A program made the position numbers and the translations under genes. The notes beneath the pieces are model-generated. The model did not search any database, was not told the DNA's origin, and saw nothing but the letters and a program-made list of their open reading frames with translations. Below, piece after piece: positions 34,201 through 42,856 of a DNA stretch of 64,000 bases. The first letter of the stretch is position 1. Each line of letters starts with the position of its first letter. This DNA comes from an uncultured Chloroflexales bacterium (GTDB taxonomy: Bacteria; Chloroflexota; Chloroflexia; Chloroflexales; Chloroflexaceae): assembly GCA_937902315.1 (NCBI GenBank), contig CALGUG010000057.1, positions 1-64,000 of the forward strand. Reading direction: 5' to 3'.

Positions 34201-35766
34201 TTGCTGAGCTGTGTCAGTGAAGGTACAGCCATCGCGATGGATCAGCGCTATGTTGCCGACCAAGCTGCCGTTTGATGAGAGTACGCCACAGTTGCCAGGT
34301 GGGTGAGAGGCGGCTACCAGTTCGCCGCTGACGTCCCAAGTAGTAGGGTTGAACGTTGCACCGGCTGTTTTGAAGGTGGCCGCTGTAGGTGAGAGCGTCT
34401 GGAAGCTTATGCGAACCGCGCCCAAAGCAATCTGCATGTGGGGCGTGTCTCCATCGGGCGGTGTGGAGAAATTAGCGTTTGCGAAGGTGTAGTAGTCTTG
34501 CACCTCGGCGTTGAGGGCGTCGTTGCCTAGACCTGATCCGCTATAGTTCGTGGTTTGAAAGTTTCCGCTTGCTTCGTCGAAGCCAAAGTGATACAACACG
34601 TCGTGAAGACGATTGGTTGTATAAAAAAGCTGGACAATCGCTGCATCGGTGTAGCTGCTCGGATCTTGCTCGAGGTCGAGTGGTGGTGTAAAGGTCAGGC
34701 TGTCGCCGCCGTCATAGGTCGTATCGCCGTTACTAGGCTGATAGCCATCGGGCGCGAAACGATCGGCATAGGCAAAGACATTGTTGCCGCGTGTGATCGT
34801 GTACTCTGGGCCGGCTAGGCCGTCGGTATCGTGCCAGCCGTAGGGCGAAGCGATCGGGTCGTGTGGATCGGTCACCACGATGCGCGATCCGTGATCGGGG
34901 TCTTTGACCTCAAGTGGATAGACCTCATAAGTGGCCGATGCACTGCTTTGGCTCACCACAGCGCGCGCGACTGGGCCAGCCTGCCCAGAATCCGCCTGTT
35001 GGCTGCTAAGGCGATGATGGCTCTTCCACGACACTTGTGAGAGCAGGGCACCGTTTTCGGCATCGACACGCAGATCAAGCCAGTCGCTTCCATCGGGAAG
35101 GCGTAATACCATATTCCAAGCGAGGCGAATAGTGCGATCTTCAAACGGCTGAAAGATCAATTGCATAGGGACCGGATCGGTTGAGACGCTGGGCGCAAGA
35201 TAACTCGTTTGCAGATCGTCGCCGCGTGCGCTCTGGATGGTCGAGCTGATGATGCTGCTGGGGTTGTTGATCGCACTGCGCGGCGTAAGATTGAGCTCGA
35301 AACCAGCTCGCGCCAGCGCTTCAGGCGAGCCGATCACTGGTCGCATACGGTTGACGCGCTGTGCAAGATTGCCTTCAAAGTGGTTGACCAGATTGATGAT
35401 GCTGCCATCTCGCGCAACGTTGATGTTGATGTCGCCGTTAAAGACCTCGATTCCGTTGAGCCGTTGGCGTAGCGTGATATGGGTTACGCCATTGTGAGCG
35501 CTTTGGTAGCGGCTCAGCACGATCAGGTCTTGGATGTCGGTACTGCGAAGGCCGTATGCCTGAGCATTTTGGCGCAGATAAGCGAGCGCGATATCGAGTG
35601 GATCGCCGTTGTTTGGCCCAGTTAGAAAACCGTTCGTCGGACGAGGAGGGTTGGTTTGGGCGGTCAGTTCGTTTGGCTGCAAGGTTAGACTGCAAATCAA
35701 GATTACAGTCAACATCAGCGTTAACCAGATTGGATGTCGATTGGGGTGGGCGGGGTGATGCTGCAT
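31282..35766 (-). CDS. Large secreted M36 (fungalysin-type) metallopeptidase
   Basis: A 1494-residue exported protease. Order of parts: signal peptide (about 1-36); FTP-type propeptide (about 60-230, including GIEVFNGDININVARDGSI); M36 catalytic domain with the zinc motif HEYGHGLSIR near residue 598 and GMGEGWSDFLGL downstream; an inserted PA domain (about 495-590) as in many M36 enzymes; fibronectin-like segments (YSYLRFTWDNNPTAISYRIEI); a DUF11 domain (DLAITGTSL..PGQSFEYVLNYKNLGPG); a Calx-beta domain (SFAQSNASLQEGDSPLTIVLSL); a Ser/Pro/Thr repeat linker; and a C-terminal FKFYLPFVSF. It should be self-activating and act outside the cell on proteins. No obvious ribosome binding site precedes the ATG. 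Confidence 0.92.
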   Translation of the reverse strand: MQHHPAHPNRHPIWLTLMLTVILICSLTLQPNELTAQTNPPRPTNGFLTGPNNGDPLDIALAYLRQNAQAYGLRSTDIQDLIVLSRYQSAHNGVTHITLRQRLNGIEVFNGDININVARDGSIINLVNHFEGNLAQRVNRMRPVIGSPEALARAGFELNLTPRSAINNPSSIISSTIQSARGDDLQTSYLAPSVSTDPVPMQLIFQPFEDRTIRLAWNMVLRLPDGSDWLDLRVDAENGALLSQVSWKSHHRLSSQQADSGQAGPVARAVVSQSSASATYEVYPLEVKDPDHGSRIVVTDPHDPIASPYGWHDTDGLAGPEYTITRGNNVFAYADRFAPDGYQPSNGDTTYDGGDSLTFTPPLDLEQDPSSYTDAAIVQLFYTTNRLHDVLYHFGFDEASGNFQTTNYSGSGLGNDALNAEVQDYYTFANANFSTPPDGDTPHMQIALGAVRISFQTLSPTAATFKTAGATFNPTTWDVSGELVAASHPPGNCGVLSSNGSLVGNIALIHRDGCTFTDTAQQVKAAGGTAMVIILYATDGDPLPMGGEADPQSIVPSQTISYADGMALLDLLANTSVNVRMHGLRVDTAFDTSVVIHEYGHGLSIRLTGGPANSNCLVAYQSMGMGEGWSDFLGLVIHAKASDAPTDRATSGNWMFGQGPDGAGTRSYPYTTDMAINPQTFKDIRLTGGQEHSIGQIWAVMLWEVYWQLVAKHGFDSDLVKGSGGNHIVLQLVIDAMKLQGCNPSFIDARDAILLADQINNDGANSCAIWDGFAKRGLGYLAQAPNSNDYSNPSEDFSLPPKCSVQIEPAEMALCTATTTSALFNLSLQREDLGLATLSASGLPSGSSASFQPSQIAYNQNSLLTISNLGSAASGVYTITVTASQGAHSTQTKLRLRVFDSTPSTTTLSDPSDGEQQAYSYLRFTWDNNPTAISYRIEIASDAEFEQILESSTLSGTYYDNQLKLNTGNTYYWRLASINPCGETISSPVSFKVSDHPKLLLVDDDANKPDVLSIYTNALDQAGIDYNIQNTTSSGTIEPSFQLLRNYSSVLWFGGPNEQGFVTDAGESELAKYLDQGGCLAMSLQDQAYYKFDLQGDPSFTQTYLGVSASVDNVGQNRVSGQGPFNSLSNAALNFSPSGYTNYSDRLTLTPDAQVAFMGNRGIIGGYKETENYRTLFAAFPFETLPSAALPPLFQQIVDWCDERFSSDLAITGTSLPSMPLLPGQSFEYVLNYKNLGPGLAQSPSLTLTLPSGLIDIQINASQTITPSADPAVWQLSQLAPNATASITLTAKVDPNISLASGLSIASQIAPSNPDPNSANNQRSDTINVVLPKVSFAQSNASLQEGDSPLTIVLSLDRVNLHSAITVPLQIAGSAQQGSDYTLSSTNLSFPAGTTSAQITLTALEDSLAEGDETIVLSFGTLQGVSAGEIASLTITLSDTQLAPSATPTTSPSVTPTTSPSVTPTTSPSVTPTVEPSTTPEDSNFKFYLPFVSF
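31358..31429. repeat. Three tandem 24-bp repeats inside the M36 gene
   Basis: Three units of 24 bases encode the linker repeat PTTSPSVT just before the C-terminal YLPFV string. The length matches the 24-bp repeats in the DUF11 gene but the sequence differs. Confidence 0.9.
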
Positions 35767-35790
35767 AACTGATCTGTTCTAGTTAGTTGT

Positions 35791-36429
35791 TTAGCTCTTT
35801 GAACGATCGAGTTGTTGCGTGAGCCAAAGGCTAATATCTTGGATACTCTCTTGCGAGACGTTGTGTCCAATGGGATACTCGCGATAGGTCAGCGGAAGGC
35901 CAAGCTCTGTAAGCAGATCGCGGCTGGCCCGACCGTAGTGAATGGGCAAGACCTGATCGACGATGCCGTGTACCACCATAATCGGCAGCTTGGCGAGGCG
36001 TTCGGCAGGTACGATCAGCGGCTTAATCTCGGGCAGAATCCGCCCGCTCATCAGTACTGCCCCTGCTATCAACTCCGGCTCGGTCAACGCAATGCTGGCG
36101 CTCATGATCGCGCCTTGGCTGAAGCCCATCAGATAGACCCGCTGCGGATCGCACTGATAGGCCTGAACAGCCTCTCGGATGAAGCGTAACAACACTTGGC
36201 GGCTCGCTTCGGCCTGCTCGGGGTTGATCACAAGCCCTTGAGGCGTGAACTGGATCTCGAACCAAGCGTAGCTGCCCGGCCCGAGCGTGTTCGGTGCTCG
36301 CACACTTACGATCGTGAAGCGCTCATCGAGATAGGGTATCAGTCCGAACAGATCGTGTTCGTTGCTGCCCACCCCGTGAAGCAGAAGCAGCAAAGGCGCT
36401 TTTTCTTGCTGCAGATCGCTTGTTTGCAC
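35791..36429 (-). CDS. Carboxylesterase/phospholipase-like alpha/beta hydrolase
   Basis: At least 212 residues of an alpha/beta hydrolase of the carboxylesterase type: LLLLLHGVGSNEHDLFGL (oxyanion loop), the nucleophile elbow LMGFSQGAIMS, GRILPEI, and MVVHGIVDQVLPIHYGR with the acid, followed by His in PIGHNVSQ. It is a small cytoplasmic esterase of unknown substrate. The first standard start is GTG 36429, but no ribosome binding site precedes it, and the upstream in-frame codons (giving TTQQLPLYHLV) look like protein. A perfect AAGGAGG lies at 36475-36469 with ATC at 36462 at the right distance, so the true start may be non-canonical or altered there. Confidence 0.85.
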   Translation of the reverse strand: MQTSDLQQEKAPLLLLLHGVGSNEHDLFGLIPYLDERFTIVSVRAPNTLGPGSYAWFEIQFTPQGLVINPEQAEASRQVLLRFIREAVQAYQCDPQRVYLMGFSQGAIMSASIALTEPELIAGAVLMSGRILPEIKPLIVPAERLAKLPIMVVHGIVDQVLPIHYGRASRDLLTELGLPLTYREYPIGHNVSQESIQDISLWLTQQLDRSKS

Positions 36430-36468
36430 AAGATGGTATAAGGGAAGTTGTTGAGTTGTGATAAGGCA

Positions 36469-36475
36469 CCTCCTT
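36469..36475 (-). promoter_or_regulatory. Strong ribosome binding site without a standard start codon
   Basis: AAGGAGG on the minus strand, 6 bases before an in-frame ATC (36462-36460) of the esterase gene. The nearest in-frame ATG/GTG/TTG is the GTG at 36429, 39 bases further on. The rest of the 36476-36732 gap holds no visible gene and should contain divergent promoters. Confidence 0.55.
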
Positions 36476-36732
36476 CAAAGAGAACCCTCCAGAAGCAACA
36501 GTAATCTACTTGTGTGTTGATTTCGATGATTCAACTACAGAAACGTTGCGAAGAATGTTATTTAGTACGTTCACATAAAGAATAATCGTTTTTGTTGTAC
36601 TTTTGCAATGGTCTATTCACCTCTATCAGCTAGTTATCAGCCTGTTTTTGAAGCGCTATGGTATACTGAAAACAATAGAAAGCTCCAAACAGTAACGGTA
36701 CAGCCTCCTCATCTGCACCGTTCTTCACACGT

Positions 36733-38061
36733 ATGCAGACAAGCAGACGCCTCCAGTGGCTCACCAGTCGTATTGTTGAACTTGAACTACTGACAACTGC
36801 CTTTCTGGTGTTATTTGGCGGTTTGGCAGCTTTGACTCTTACCAAGAGCGTTTTGATTTCGACCTTCGAGCTCGGCATGCTCGGCCTCTTTGTGCTGATC
36901 ATGTACCTTACGAGCTTTGCAATGGCATGGCGCGGTTGGGGCGAAAACCAAGTGATTCTGCCCATGGCGGCGCTTTTAGCATCGTGTAGTGTGATTATGC
37001 TGCAGCGCCTCGGTCCCGATCTGCTGGCCCGTTATGGAGAAGCCTATCAACAGATCGCCTTCAAGCAGACTATCTGGGTGCTGGTGGGCACCGTTTTGGC
37101 TGCCTTGATCATATTTGTACCGTGGCGGATCTATTGGTTGCGTCATTATCGCTACACTTGGCTACTATTGGGCATCGTGCTGGTCGTCGTCACGATCTTT
37201 TTCGGCGTCGAACGCAACGGTGCGCGCCTCTGGCTCAATCTCGGCTTTTTGCAGTTTCAACCGGTTGAACTGCTCAAACTCTTGTTGGTGATCTATTTCG
37301 CAACCTACCTCGACGACCATCGCGATCTGATCGGCTTAGGGCATTATCGTATCTTTGGTATCAGCCTGCCGCCGCTGCCCTATCTGCTGCCTTTGGTGTT
37401 GATGTGGGGCCTCACCATGGGCCTGATGATCATTCAACGCGATTTGGGCGTGGCACTGCTGTTTGCGATTGTGATGCTGACCATGCTCTACCTTGTGACC
37501 GCTCAGATTGGCTATGTCGTCACAGGTATTGTGCTCTTTGTGCTTGGGGCAGCCCTGATCTACCCCTACTTCGGCTATGTACGCATCCGCTTTATCTCGT
37601 GGTACAACCCGTGGTTCGATCCGAGCGGAGCGGGCTATCAGATCATTCAGGCCCTCTACAGCCTCGCGAGCGGCGGCCTGTTTGGGCTAGGCTTGGGTCA
37701 AGGCAATCCCGCCAGCGTGCCCGAGAGTCATACCGACTTTATCTTCACCTCTTTGGGCGAGGAGCTGGGCCTGTTAGGCACCTTAGCGATCACAGGCTGT
37801 TATCTGCTCTTCGCTTGTCAGGGCTACATCGTCGCTTTGCGCGCCCGCGATGGCTTTCAACAGCTCTTGGCCGCCGGTTTAACCACAGCCCTCGTCGCCC
37901 AAGCCTTCATCATTATGGCTGGCACCACCAACCTGATCCCTTTAACGGGTATCACGCTGCCCTTTGTGAGCTACGGTGGCTCGTCGATGCTGATGAGTTT
38001 TGTGATTATTGGCATGTTGTTGCGCATTTCGGCCAGCAATAAGCCAGCCTATGTGCTCTAA
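36733..38061 (+). CDS. FtsW/RodA/SpoVE family cell-wall polymerase
   Basis: A 442-residue SEDS protein with about ten membrane helices. Typical motifs are GARLWLNLGFLQFQPVELLKLLLV, the catalytic-loop region MIIQRDLGVALLF, SLASGGLFGLGLGQGNP with ESHTDFIFTSLGEELGLLG, and the closing LIPLTGITLPFVSYGGSSMLMSF. SEDS proteins polymerise lipid II into glycan strands and work with a class B PBP, which is the next gene here. Whether it serves division or elongation cannot be told. No good ribosome binding site is visible before ATG 36733. Confidence 0.95.
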   Translation: MQTSRRLQWLTSRIVELELLTTAFLVLFGGLAALTLTKSVLISTFELGMLGLFVLIMYLTSFAMAWRGWGENQVILPMAALLASCSVIMLQRLGPDLLARYGEAYQQIAFKQTIWVLVGTVLAALIIFVPWRIYWLRHYRYTWLLLGIVLVVVTIFFGVERNGARLWLNLGFLQFQPVELLKLLLVIYFATYLDDHRDLIGLGHYRIFGISLPPLPYLLPLVLMWGLTMGLMIIQRDLGVALLFAIVMLTMLYLVTAQIGYVVTGIVLFVLGAALIYPYFGYVRIRFISWYNPWFDPSGAGYQIIQALYSLASGGLFGLGLGQGNPASVPESHTDFIFTSLGEELGLLGTLAITGCYLLFACQGYIVALRARDGFQQLLAAGLTTALVAQAFIIMAGTTNLIPLTGITLPFVSYGGSSMLMSFVIIGMLLRISASNKPAYVL

Positions 38062-38082
38062 AGAGCGTAGGTGCAAAACGTT

Positions 38083-39825
38083 ATGAAGTCGCAATCGAAC
38101 ACTATGCGTACAACGATCGCTTGGCTTGCCTGGCTGATCGGCGCTGGATTGCTGGTATGGGGCCTGTTCCTGCCCGATACCACCTTATGGCGTTTGATCT
38201 TGCTGACCGGCCTCTTTTTGCTGTCGCTTGTGCCGCGCACCTATATTGCAGCCTGGCCTCAACAAGAGCAGCGTACTCTCTTGCGGGTAAGCCTTGTGAT
38301 GAGTCTGGCCTTCTTAGCGGTCGCGCTGCAACTGGTGCGCGGCCAATTCACCTATGCTGGGCCGATTCGCGAACAGGTGCTCGCCTACATTCAGCCCTCA
38401 GCCAATGAACGCCCCGATAGCGCCACCGATGTGCGCCTTGCTGACCGCGAAGCCTTGGGAAGCGGCAAAGTCTGGCCCGTTAAGCTGGAACAGCCCATAC
38501 GCGGCAGCATCAGCGATCGCAGCGGCACAGTCTTGGCGACCGATCAGAATGGCAAGCGCCTCTACCTCAACGGCGAACTCGCCCATATCATCGGCTTCGA
38601 TAGCCGTCTCTATGGCAAAACCGGTATTGAAGCTAGCTACGACTACTACCTCTCGGGCGACTACAGCATCTCGCCCAGTGATCTGTTGCGCGCGCGCCTG
38701 CTTGGCACCCAAATCCCCGCGCCCCAAGCCGCTGATCTGCAGCTTTCGCTCGATATGCGCATTCAGCAGGTCGCCCAAGAGGCTTTGGGCAATCGGCGGG
38801 GTGCGGTTGTGGTGATCGAAGTTCAAACTGGCGCGATCGTGGCGATGGTCAGCTATCCGCGTTTCGACGCCAACCAACTGATACTGCCGCCCGATGCCAG
38901 CCAAGCCGATCTAGAAGCGGTGCAAGCCGCCTACGCCCAGATCATCGGCAACAGCGAAAGCCCGCTGCTCAACCGCGCGGCTCAAGGGCGCTACCCGCCC
39001 GGATCGGTCATCAAGACCTTTACGGCGGCTGCCGCGCTCGATACAGGGGTGATGGCCAGCCCTAAAGCGCCGATCACCTGCCCCAACCGCCTGCGAGTCG
39101 AAGAGAACACCCCGCTGGTGCGCAACTCGGTCGAGAATCTCAGCGCTCGCACGGGCAATCCTTCCGACCTCGAGCGCGTCTTCGCCTTCTCGTGCAACAC
39201 CGCCTTCGCCCAGATCGGCCTCTCGTTAGGGGCGAATAATCTGCTCGAATATGCCCAACGTTTCGGCTTGGGCCTTGTCGAACGGCCGCTCGAACCAATG
39301 TTGCGCGAGATCACTACCGAAGCGGGCACGATCGCCAACGAAGCCAGCTTCCTCGATCGTCCCGCAGCGCTGGCCGACACTGCTTACGGCCAAGGTCAGG
39401 CTTTGGTGACGCCGCTTGACATGGCGCAGATGGTTGCTCTGATCGGCAATAACGGAGTGATGATGCGGCCCTATCTAGTGGAGCGGGTTACGGCGGCTGG
39501 GGAGATTCTCTACCAAGCTCAGCCCGAAGCGCTACGCCAAAGCATCTCGCCTCAGGCGGCCCAAGCGATGATCGAAGTATTGCGTCGTTCGGTCGAGATC
39601 GGCTACGCCAAAGATATCGCTCTGCCCAACATCAGCGTCGGCGCCAAAACGGGCACCGCCGAGACGCCCTCGGGCAGGCCGCATGCTTGGTTTGTGGCTT
39701 TGGCACCGCTTGAACAGCCGCGCTACGCTATCGCTGTGATCATCGAAAACGGCGGCGAGGGCAGCGTCAGCGCCTTGCCCGTCGCCAAGCGGGTCTTAGC
39801 TAGCGCCTTTGGGGTGACGCCATGA
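38083..39825 (+). CDS. Class B penicillin-binding protein (FtsI/PbpA-like transpeptidase)
   Basis: A 580-residue protein. It has membrane helices at about 11-30, 36-50 and 66-84, which is more than the single anchor usual for this class, then a pedestal (RGSISDRSGTVLATD) and a transpeptidase domain with the three active-site motifs Ser308-VI-Lys311 (PPGSVIKTF), Ser370-Cys-Asn372 and Lys522-Thr-Gly. It cross-links glycan strands and is the expected partner of the SEDS protein encoded 21 bases upstream. ATG 38083 is chosen (AGGTG upstream); a GTG at 38071 and an ATG at 38104 are alternatives. The TPR lipoprotein gene overlaps its stop by 4 bases (ATGA). Confidence 0.93.
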   Translation: MKSQSNTMRTTIAWLAWLIGAGLLVWGLFLPDTTLWRLILLTGLFLLSLVPRTYIAAWPQQEQRTLLRVSLVMSLAFLAVALQLVRGQFTYAGPIREQVLAYIQPSANERPDSATDVRLADREALGSGKVWPVKLEQPIRGSISDRSGTVLATDQNGKRLYLNGELAHIIGFDSRLYGKTGIEASYDYYLSGDYSISPSDLLRARLLGTQIPAPQAADLQLSLDMRIQQVAQEALGNRRGAVVVIEVQTGAIVAMVSYPRFDANQLILPPDASQADLEAVQAAYAQIIGNSESPLLNRAAQGRYPPGSVIKTFTAAAALDTGVMASPKAPITCPNRLRVEENTPLVRNSVENLSARTGNPSDLERVFAFSCNTAFAQIGLSLGANNLLEYAQRFGLGLVERPLEPMLREITTEAGTIANEASFLDRPAALADTAYGQGQALVTPLDMAQMVALIGNNGVMMRPYLVERVTAAGEILYQAQPEALRQSISPQAAQAMIEVLRRSVEIGYAKDIALPNISVGAKTGTAETPSGRPHAWFVALAPLEQPRYAIAVIIENGGEGSVSALPVAKRVLASAFGVTP

Positions 39826-40757
39826 TCGCACGTAGCGCACATTGGGCTTTGAGTTTGCTGATGTTGCTGCTCTTGGCGGCCTGCGGCCCCTTCGCCGGTC
39901 AGGCAGCCCAGCCGACCACGATCGCGCAGGGCTTTCAGGCCGCGATCGCGACCAGCGAAGCGCGCAACGATCAGCGCTCCTTGGCCATCATCTATTACGA
40001 GCGGGCCAACTACGCCTTCGATCAAGGCGATTTTGTCACGGCGATCGAAGATTTTCAAAAGGTGATCGAGCTCGAACCGAGCAACTCCCGAGCCTACAAT
40101 AACCTTGGCTTGGCCTACGCCGCCCTCGGGCGCGACGAAGACGCCATCAACGCCTACAACTCCGCCATCGAGTACGACCGCGACTACGTGCGCGCCTACA
40201 AAAATCGGCTCGTATTGCTGGAAAAACACAAGCGCCTTCCAGAGTTGGTCAGCAGCTACGCGCGCCTCGCCGAGCTCGAGCCGCTACAAGCCGCTACCTA
40301 CCACTATCTGCGCGGGGTAGCTTTGCGCTCTCTGAACGACAATCAGGGCGCGCGCCAGGCTTTCGATCTGGCTTTGGCCGCCGATCCTGAGCTGAACGAT
40401 GCGCTCTACGAACGCGGTTTGTTGAATTTCGCGGAGGGTTTGCTTGCCGAGGCGATCTGGGATTTCGACCATGCTTTGGCGCTCAGCCCACGGGCCGCCA
40501 ACGTCTACTATGCGCGCGCTTTGGCTTTGCAAAGCCTCGAACGCCACGAACAGGCCATCGAAGACTTTAGTCAAGCTCTGATTTTGCAGCCCAATACGCC
40601 CAGCTATCTCTTGGGGCGCGCCAGCAGTTGGCTGGCTTTGGGCAACCACAGCGAGGCTAGCGCCGACCTGGTGCGCGCTCGGGCCGGGCAGCTCGACCAG
40701 ACCTTGCAGCTCGCCGCCGATGCGATCGAACGAGCGCTTGAGCGTACACAGGAGTGA
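39822..40757 (+). CDS. TPR-repeat lipoprotein
   Basis: A 311-residue protein with a lipoprotein signal peptide (LLMLLLLAAC, lipidated Cys21) and about six tetratricopeptide repeats over residues 45-300 (for example IEDFQKVIELEPSNSRAYNNLGLAYAALGRDEDAINAYNSAIEY and IEDFSQALILQPNTPSYLLGRASSW). TPR arrays bind protein partners. Its start codon overlaps the PBP stop, so all three genes are one operon, and the lipoprotein probably scaffolds the SEDS-PBP synthase at the membrane; that role is inference. Confidence 0.9.
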   Translation: MIARSAHWALSLLMLLLLAACGPFAGQAAQPTTIAQGFQAAIATSEARNDQRSLAIIYYERANYAFDQGDFVTAIEDFQKVIELEPSNSRAYNNLGLAYAALGRDEDAINAYNSAIEYDRDYVRAYKNRLVLLEKHKRLPELVSSYARLAELEPLQAATYHYLRGVALRSLNDNQGARQAFDLALAADPELNDALYERGLLNFAEGLLAEAIWDFDHALALSPRAANVYYARALALQSLERHEQAIEDFSQALILQPNTPSYLLGRASSWLALGNHSEASADLVRARAGQLDQTLQLAADAIERALERTQE

Positions 40758-40779
40758 TGTAGCACCCGCTCGATTTCTT

Positions 40780-40856
40780 TTAGCGCTTTGGCGTCGAGTT
40801 TCCTTCCCCCAAAGAATGCTTTTGGCGCGTCCGCCTTCGGCTATCAACATCCCGCC
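40780..40856 (-). repeat. Family A interspersed element (copy 9, reversed)
   Basis: TAGCGCTTTGGCGTCGAGTT and the inverted core GCGCGTCCGCCTTCGGCTAT. It starts the 683-base gap after the cell-wall operon, which also holds family B copies at 40966 and 41312 and family A copy 10; no gene is visible in the gap. Confidence 0.78.
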
Positions 40857-40965
40857 CGCGACCCAACGCACCTAGAGACGCTTTCAAACCCAACCCTCAA
40901 ACAGATTGCCATCGCTCTTCTCTCCCGCTCTGCCTTCATACTAAATCCGGCCTTTGGTAGATTTG

Positions 40966-41098
40966 ATCCCAAATCCGTTAGATCACTTACTTTTTGGCCT
41001 TCGGCAGAGCAGAATTTGACTATGTTTGTTTCTTTCCTCGGTTTTTTGTCTTTCCGCATTGAAAGAAAGAAAGTACGTCTTTGAGCGGATTTGGTATC
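40966..41098 (-). repeat. Family B element (copy 4, reversed, no hairpin)
   Basis: Ends are CCCAAATCCGTTAG and GAGCGGATTTGGTATC. Inside lie GGCCTTCGGCAGAGCAGAAT and TTTCCTCGGTTTTTTGTC, the inverse of the conserved family B segments. The central hairpin is absent. Confidence 0.8.
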
Positions 41099-41198
41099 AG
41101 TACGCTGTTCGAGAGCGCTAGGCTGGCTGAAAGCTGGCTTGATGCGTGCATCAAGCCGTCGCAGCGCAAGCTGCGAGGGAGGACCCGAATGGTTGGTT

Positions 41199-41292
41199 TG
41201 GGATGTTTGTAGCCGAAGGCGGACGCGCTAGAAGCCGAATGGAAGCTTAGGACCTCTCCGCCAAGCTAATTGAAGTGAACAAGCGGATTTGC
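41199..41292 (+). repeat. Family A interspersed element (copy 10)
   Basis: TTGGGATGTTTGTAGCCGAA, the GGCGGACGCGCTAG core, ACCTCTCCGCCAAG and the end GAACAAGCGGATTTG. Confidence 0.82.
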
Positions 41293-41311
41293 TATCAACA
41301 GAGTCGAATCG

Positions 41312-41425
41312 CCTTTTGAAGATCTGCATGCTTGCAGTCTGGGAAAAACGGGGAAAAAATTGTGGGGAATCTCGTGTCTCAGCACGAAACTCCCCACAAC
41401 AACCATGGTCGACTTCTGCCGAAGA
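41312..41425 (+). repeat. Family B element (copy 5, partial, with hairpin)
   Basis: GCAGTCTGGGAAAAACGGGG, then a hairpin at 41363-41402 (TTGTGGGGAATCTCGTG with CACGAAACTCCCCACAA, two mismatches), then ATGGTCGACTTCTGCCGAAG. It lies just past the end of the serine hydrolase gene and may serve as its terminator. Confidence 0.65.
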
Positions 41426-41440
41426 GCAACAAGCCGCGAT

Positions 41441-42493
41441 CTAGGCGCGCTCCAAAGCGCCGTAGACCGTGTTCAAGATCTGGCGCGGCAGCTCGGTGCC
41501 GATCTCCCACGAGTTGGTCAAGAAAACAAAGACCAGATCCCATTCGGGGTCAACCCAGAAGTAGGTGCCCGTGATGCCGCCGTGCCCAAACGCGGCCGGC
41601 GAGCCGATCACATCGCCGTAGGGCGAGGGTTTGCCCCAACCCAAGGCGTAAAAGTAGGGCGCTTTGCTGCCAGCCAAGGTGATCTCGTACAGACCTTGGG
41701 TCTGCAGGCGCGTCATGGTCTCGAAGGCGGCTGGGCTGAGCAGTCGATAGTCGCCCGAGCGCCCGCCCGCTAACAGGGTTTGCCCGTAGCGCACCAGATC
41801 GCCTGCGCTTGACCACAGACCTGCGCCCGGCATAGCCAGCTTGCTAAACTCCGCCAGAAACTCCTGTTTGCCGAAGTTATGCACTTGCAGCGCGCGATCC
41901 CAATCGACGGGTGTGAAGGCCGTGCTCTCCATACCCAGCGGCTCGAAGATCTCTTCGCGCAGATAGTCGCTGTAGCTCTTGCTGCTGAGGCGCTGAACTA
42001 GCTCGCCCAAGATTGCGAACGAGAGTGTGCAGTATTCGCAGCGCTCTCCTGCTGGGAAGTTGAGAAAGCTATCGCAGGCCGCCTGCACCCCAAGCTCGGG
42101 CGACGGCACAATATCTTTGCTCGCCAGCAGATCGTTCCAGATCTGTTCGTTGAGGCCGCTGCTGTGGGTCAGTAGGTGCCAAGTGGTTACTTGCGACTTG
42201 CCATTTTTGGCGAATTCGGGGATATAGCGCGCCACGGGTTGGTTGAGCAGGAGTTTGCCCCGCTCGACAAGCCGCATAATCGCAACGCCCAGCACCGTTT
42301 TGGTGATCGAAGCCAGCAGAAAGAGGCTGTCTTGCTGGATCGCATCCTCTTTGGCGGCGATATGCGAAAGAACAACTTCTTTGCTGTTTGCAACGGTCAG
42401 AAAGCCGTTGGGATGCGTTCCTTTGTAAACGATCTCATCAACAAAAGCGCTGGCTAAGGCCAGACGATCTTGATTCACACGAATATTTGGCAT
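41441..42493 (-). CDS. Serine hydrolase, class C beta-lactamase/CubicO family
   Basis: A 350-residue protein with the nucleophile motif Ser62-I-T-Lys65 (LLASITKTVLG), a YxN-like motif with Tyr154 (CEYCTLSF, the Asn replaced) and a final GHGGITGTYFWVDPEWDLVF in place of KTG. It lacks a signal peptide, so it is likely a cytoplasmic esterase or peptidase rather than a resistance enzyme. ATG 42493 is chosen because AAGGAATCAGT precedes it. It is divergent from the PLP sulfur enzyme. Confidence 0.9.
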   Translation of the reverse strand: MPNIRVNQDRLALASAFVDEIVYKGTHPNGFLTVANSKEVVLSHIAAKEDAIQQDSLFLLASITKTVLGVAIMRLVERGKLLLNQPVARYIPEFAKNGKSQVTTWHLLTHSSGLNEQIWNDLLASKDIVPSPELGVQAACDSFLNFPAGERCEYCTLSFAILGELVQRLSSKSYSDYLREEIFEPLGMESTAFTPVDWDRALQVHNFGKQEFLAEFSKLAMPGAGLWSSAGDLVRYGQTLLAGGRSGDYRLLSPAAFETMTRLQTQGLYEITLAGSKAPYFYALGWGKPSPYGDVIGSPAAFGHGGITGTYFWVDPEWDLVFVFLTNSWEIGTELPRQILNTVYGALERA

Positions 42494-42856
42494 ACTGATT
42501 CCTTCATTACACAAAAAATATCCTTCGTATAGTAACGTATTTTTTGGCTTGTGCTGGTCGCTAGATTAGCAGTTTACAATCAGATGGCAGGCTAAGGTTA
42601 TGCACTTTATTCAGTTTGTGGTAGGATATCCGGCATCAAACAGGTAGAGATCGCATTCGCCACCCTTCGCCGGTTTATGCTCGTTTGAAAGACGACATTC
42701 ATTCGATGATGAATGGCATGAGTTGTCTAAGCTCTAGTGCTTTCAAGTGCGCAAAGCTAGCTTCTCTGCTCGATAGATCTGGCAGACTGCGAGTGTTGGA
42801 ATGATGATCGCTACTCAGACACATCACAGATGCCAATCGGAGAAAGAGACAGATTC
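42494..42856. other. Gene-free divergent promoter region
   Basis: 363 bases between the serine hydrolase and the PLP sulfur enzyme. Both promoters must be here. I looked for a SAM or SAH riboswitch because of the downstream gene and see none. GACATTCATTCGATGATGAATG contains a short inverted repeat near 42705. No family A or B repeat is present. Confidence 0.45.

Noticed and set aside
42494..42856. SAM-type riboswitch before the trans-sulfuration enzyme
   Set aside because: None of the conserved SAM-I or SAH consensus segments could be found in the spacer.
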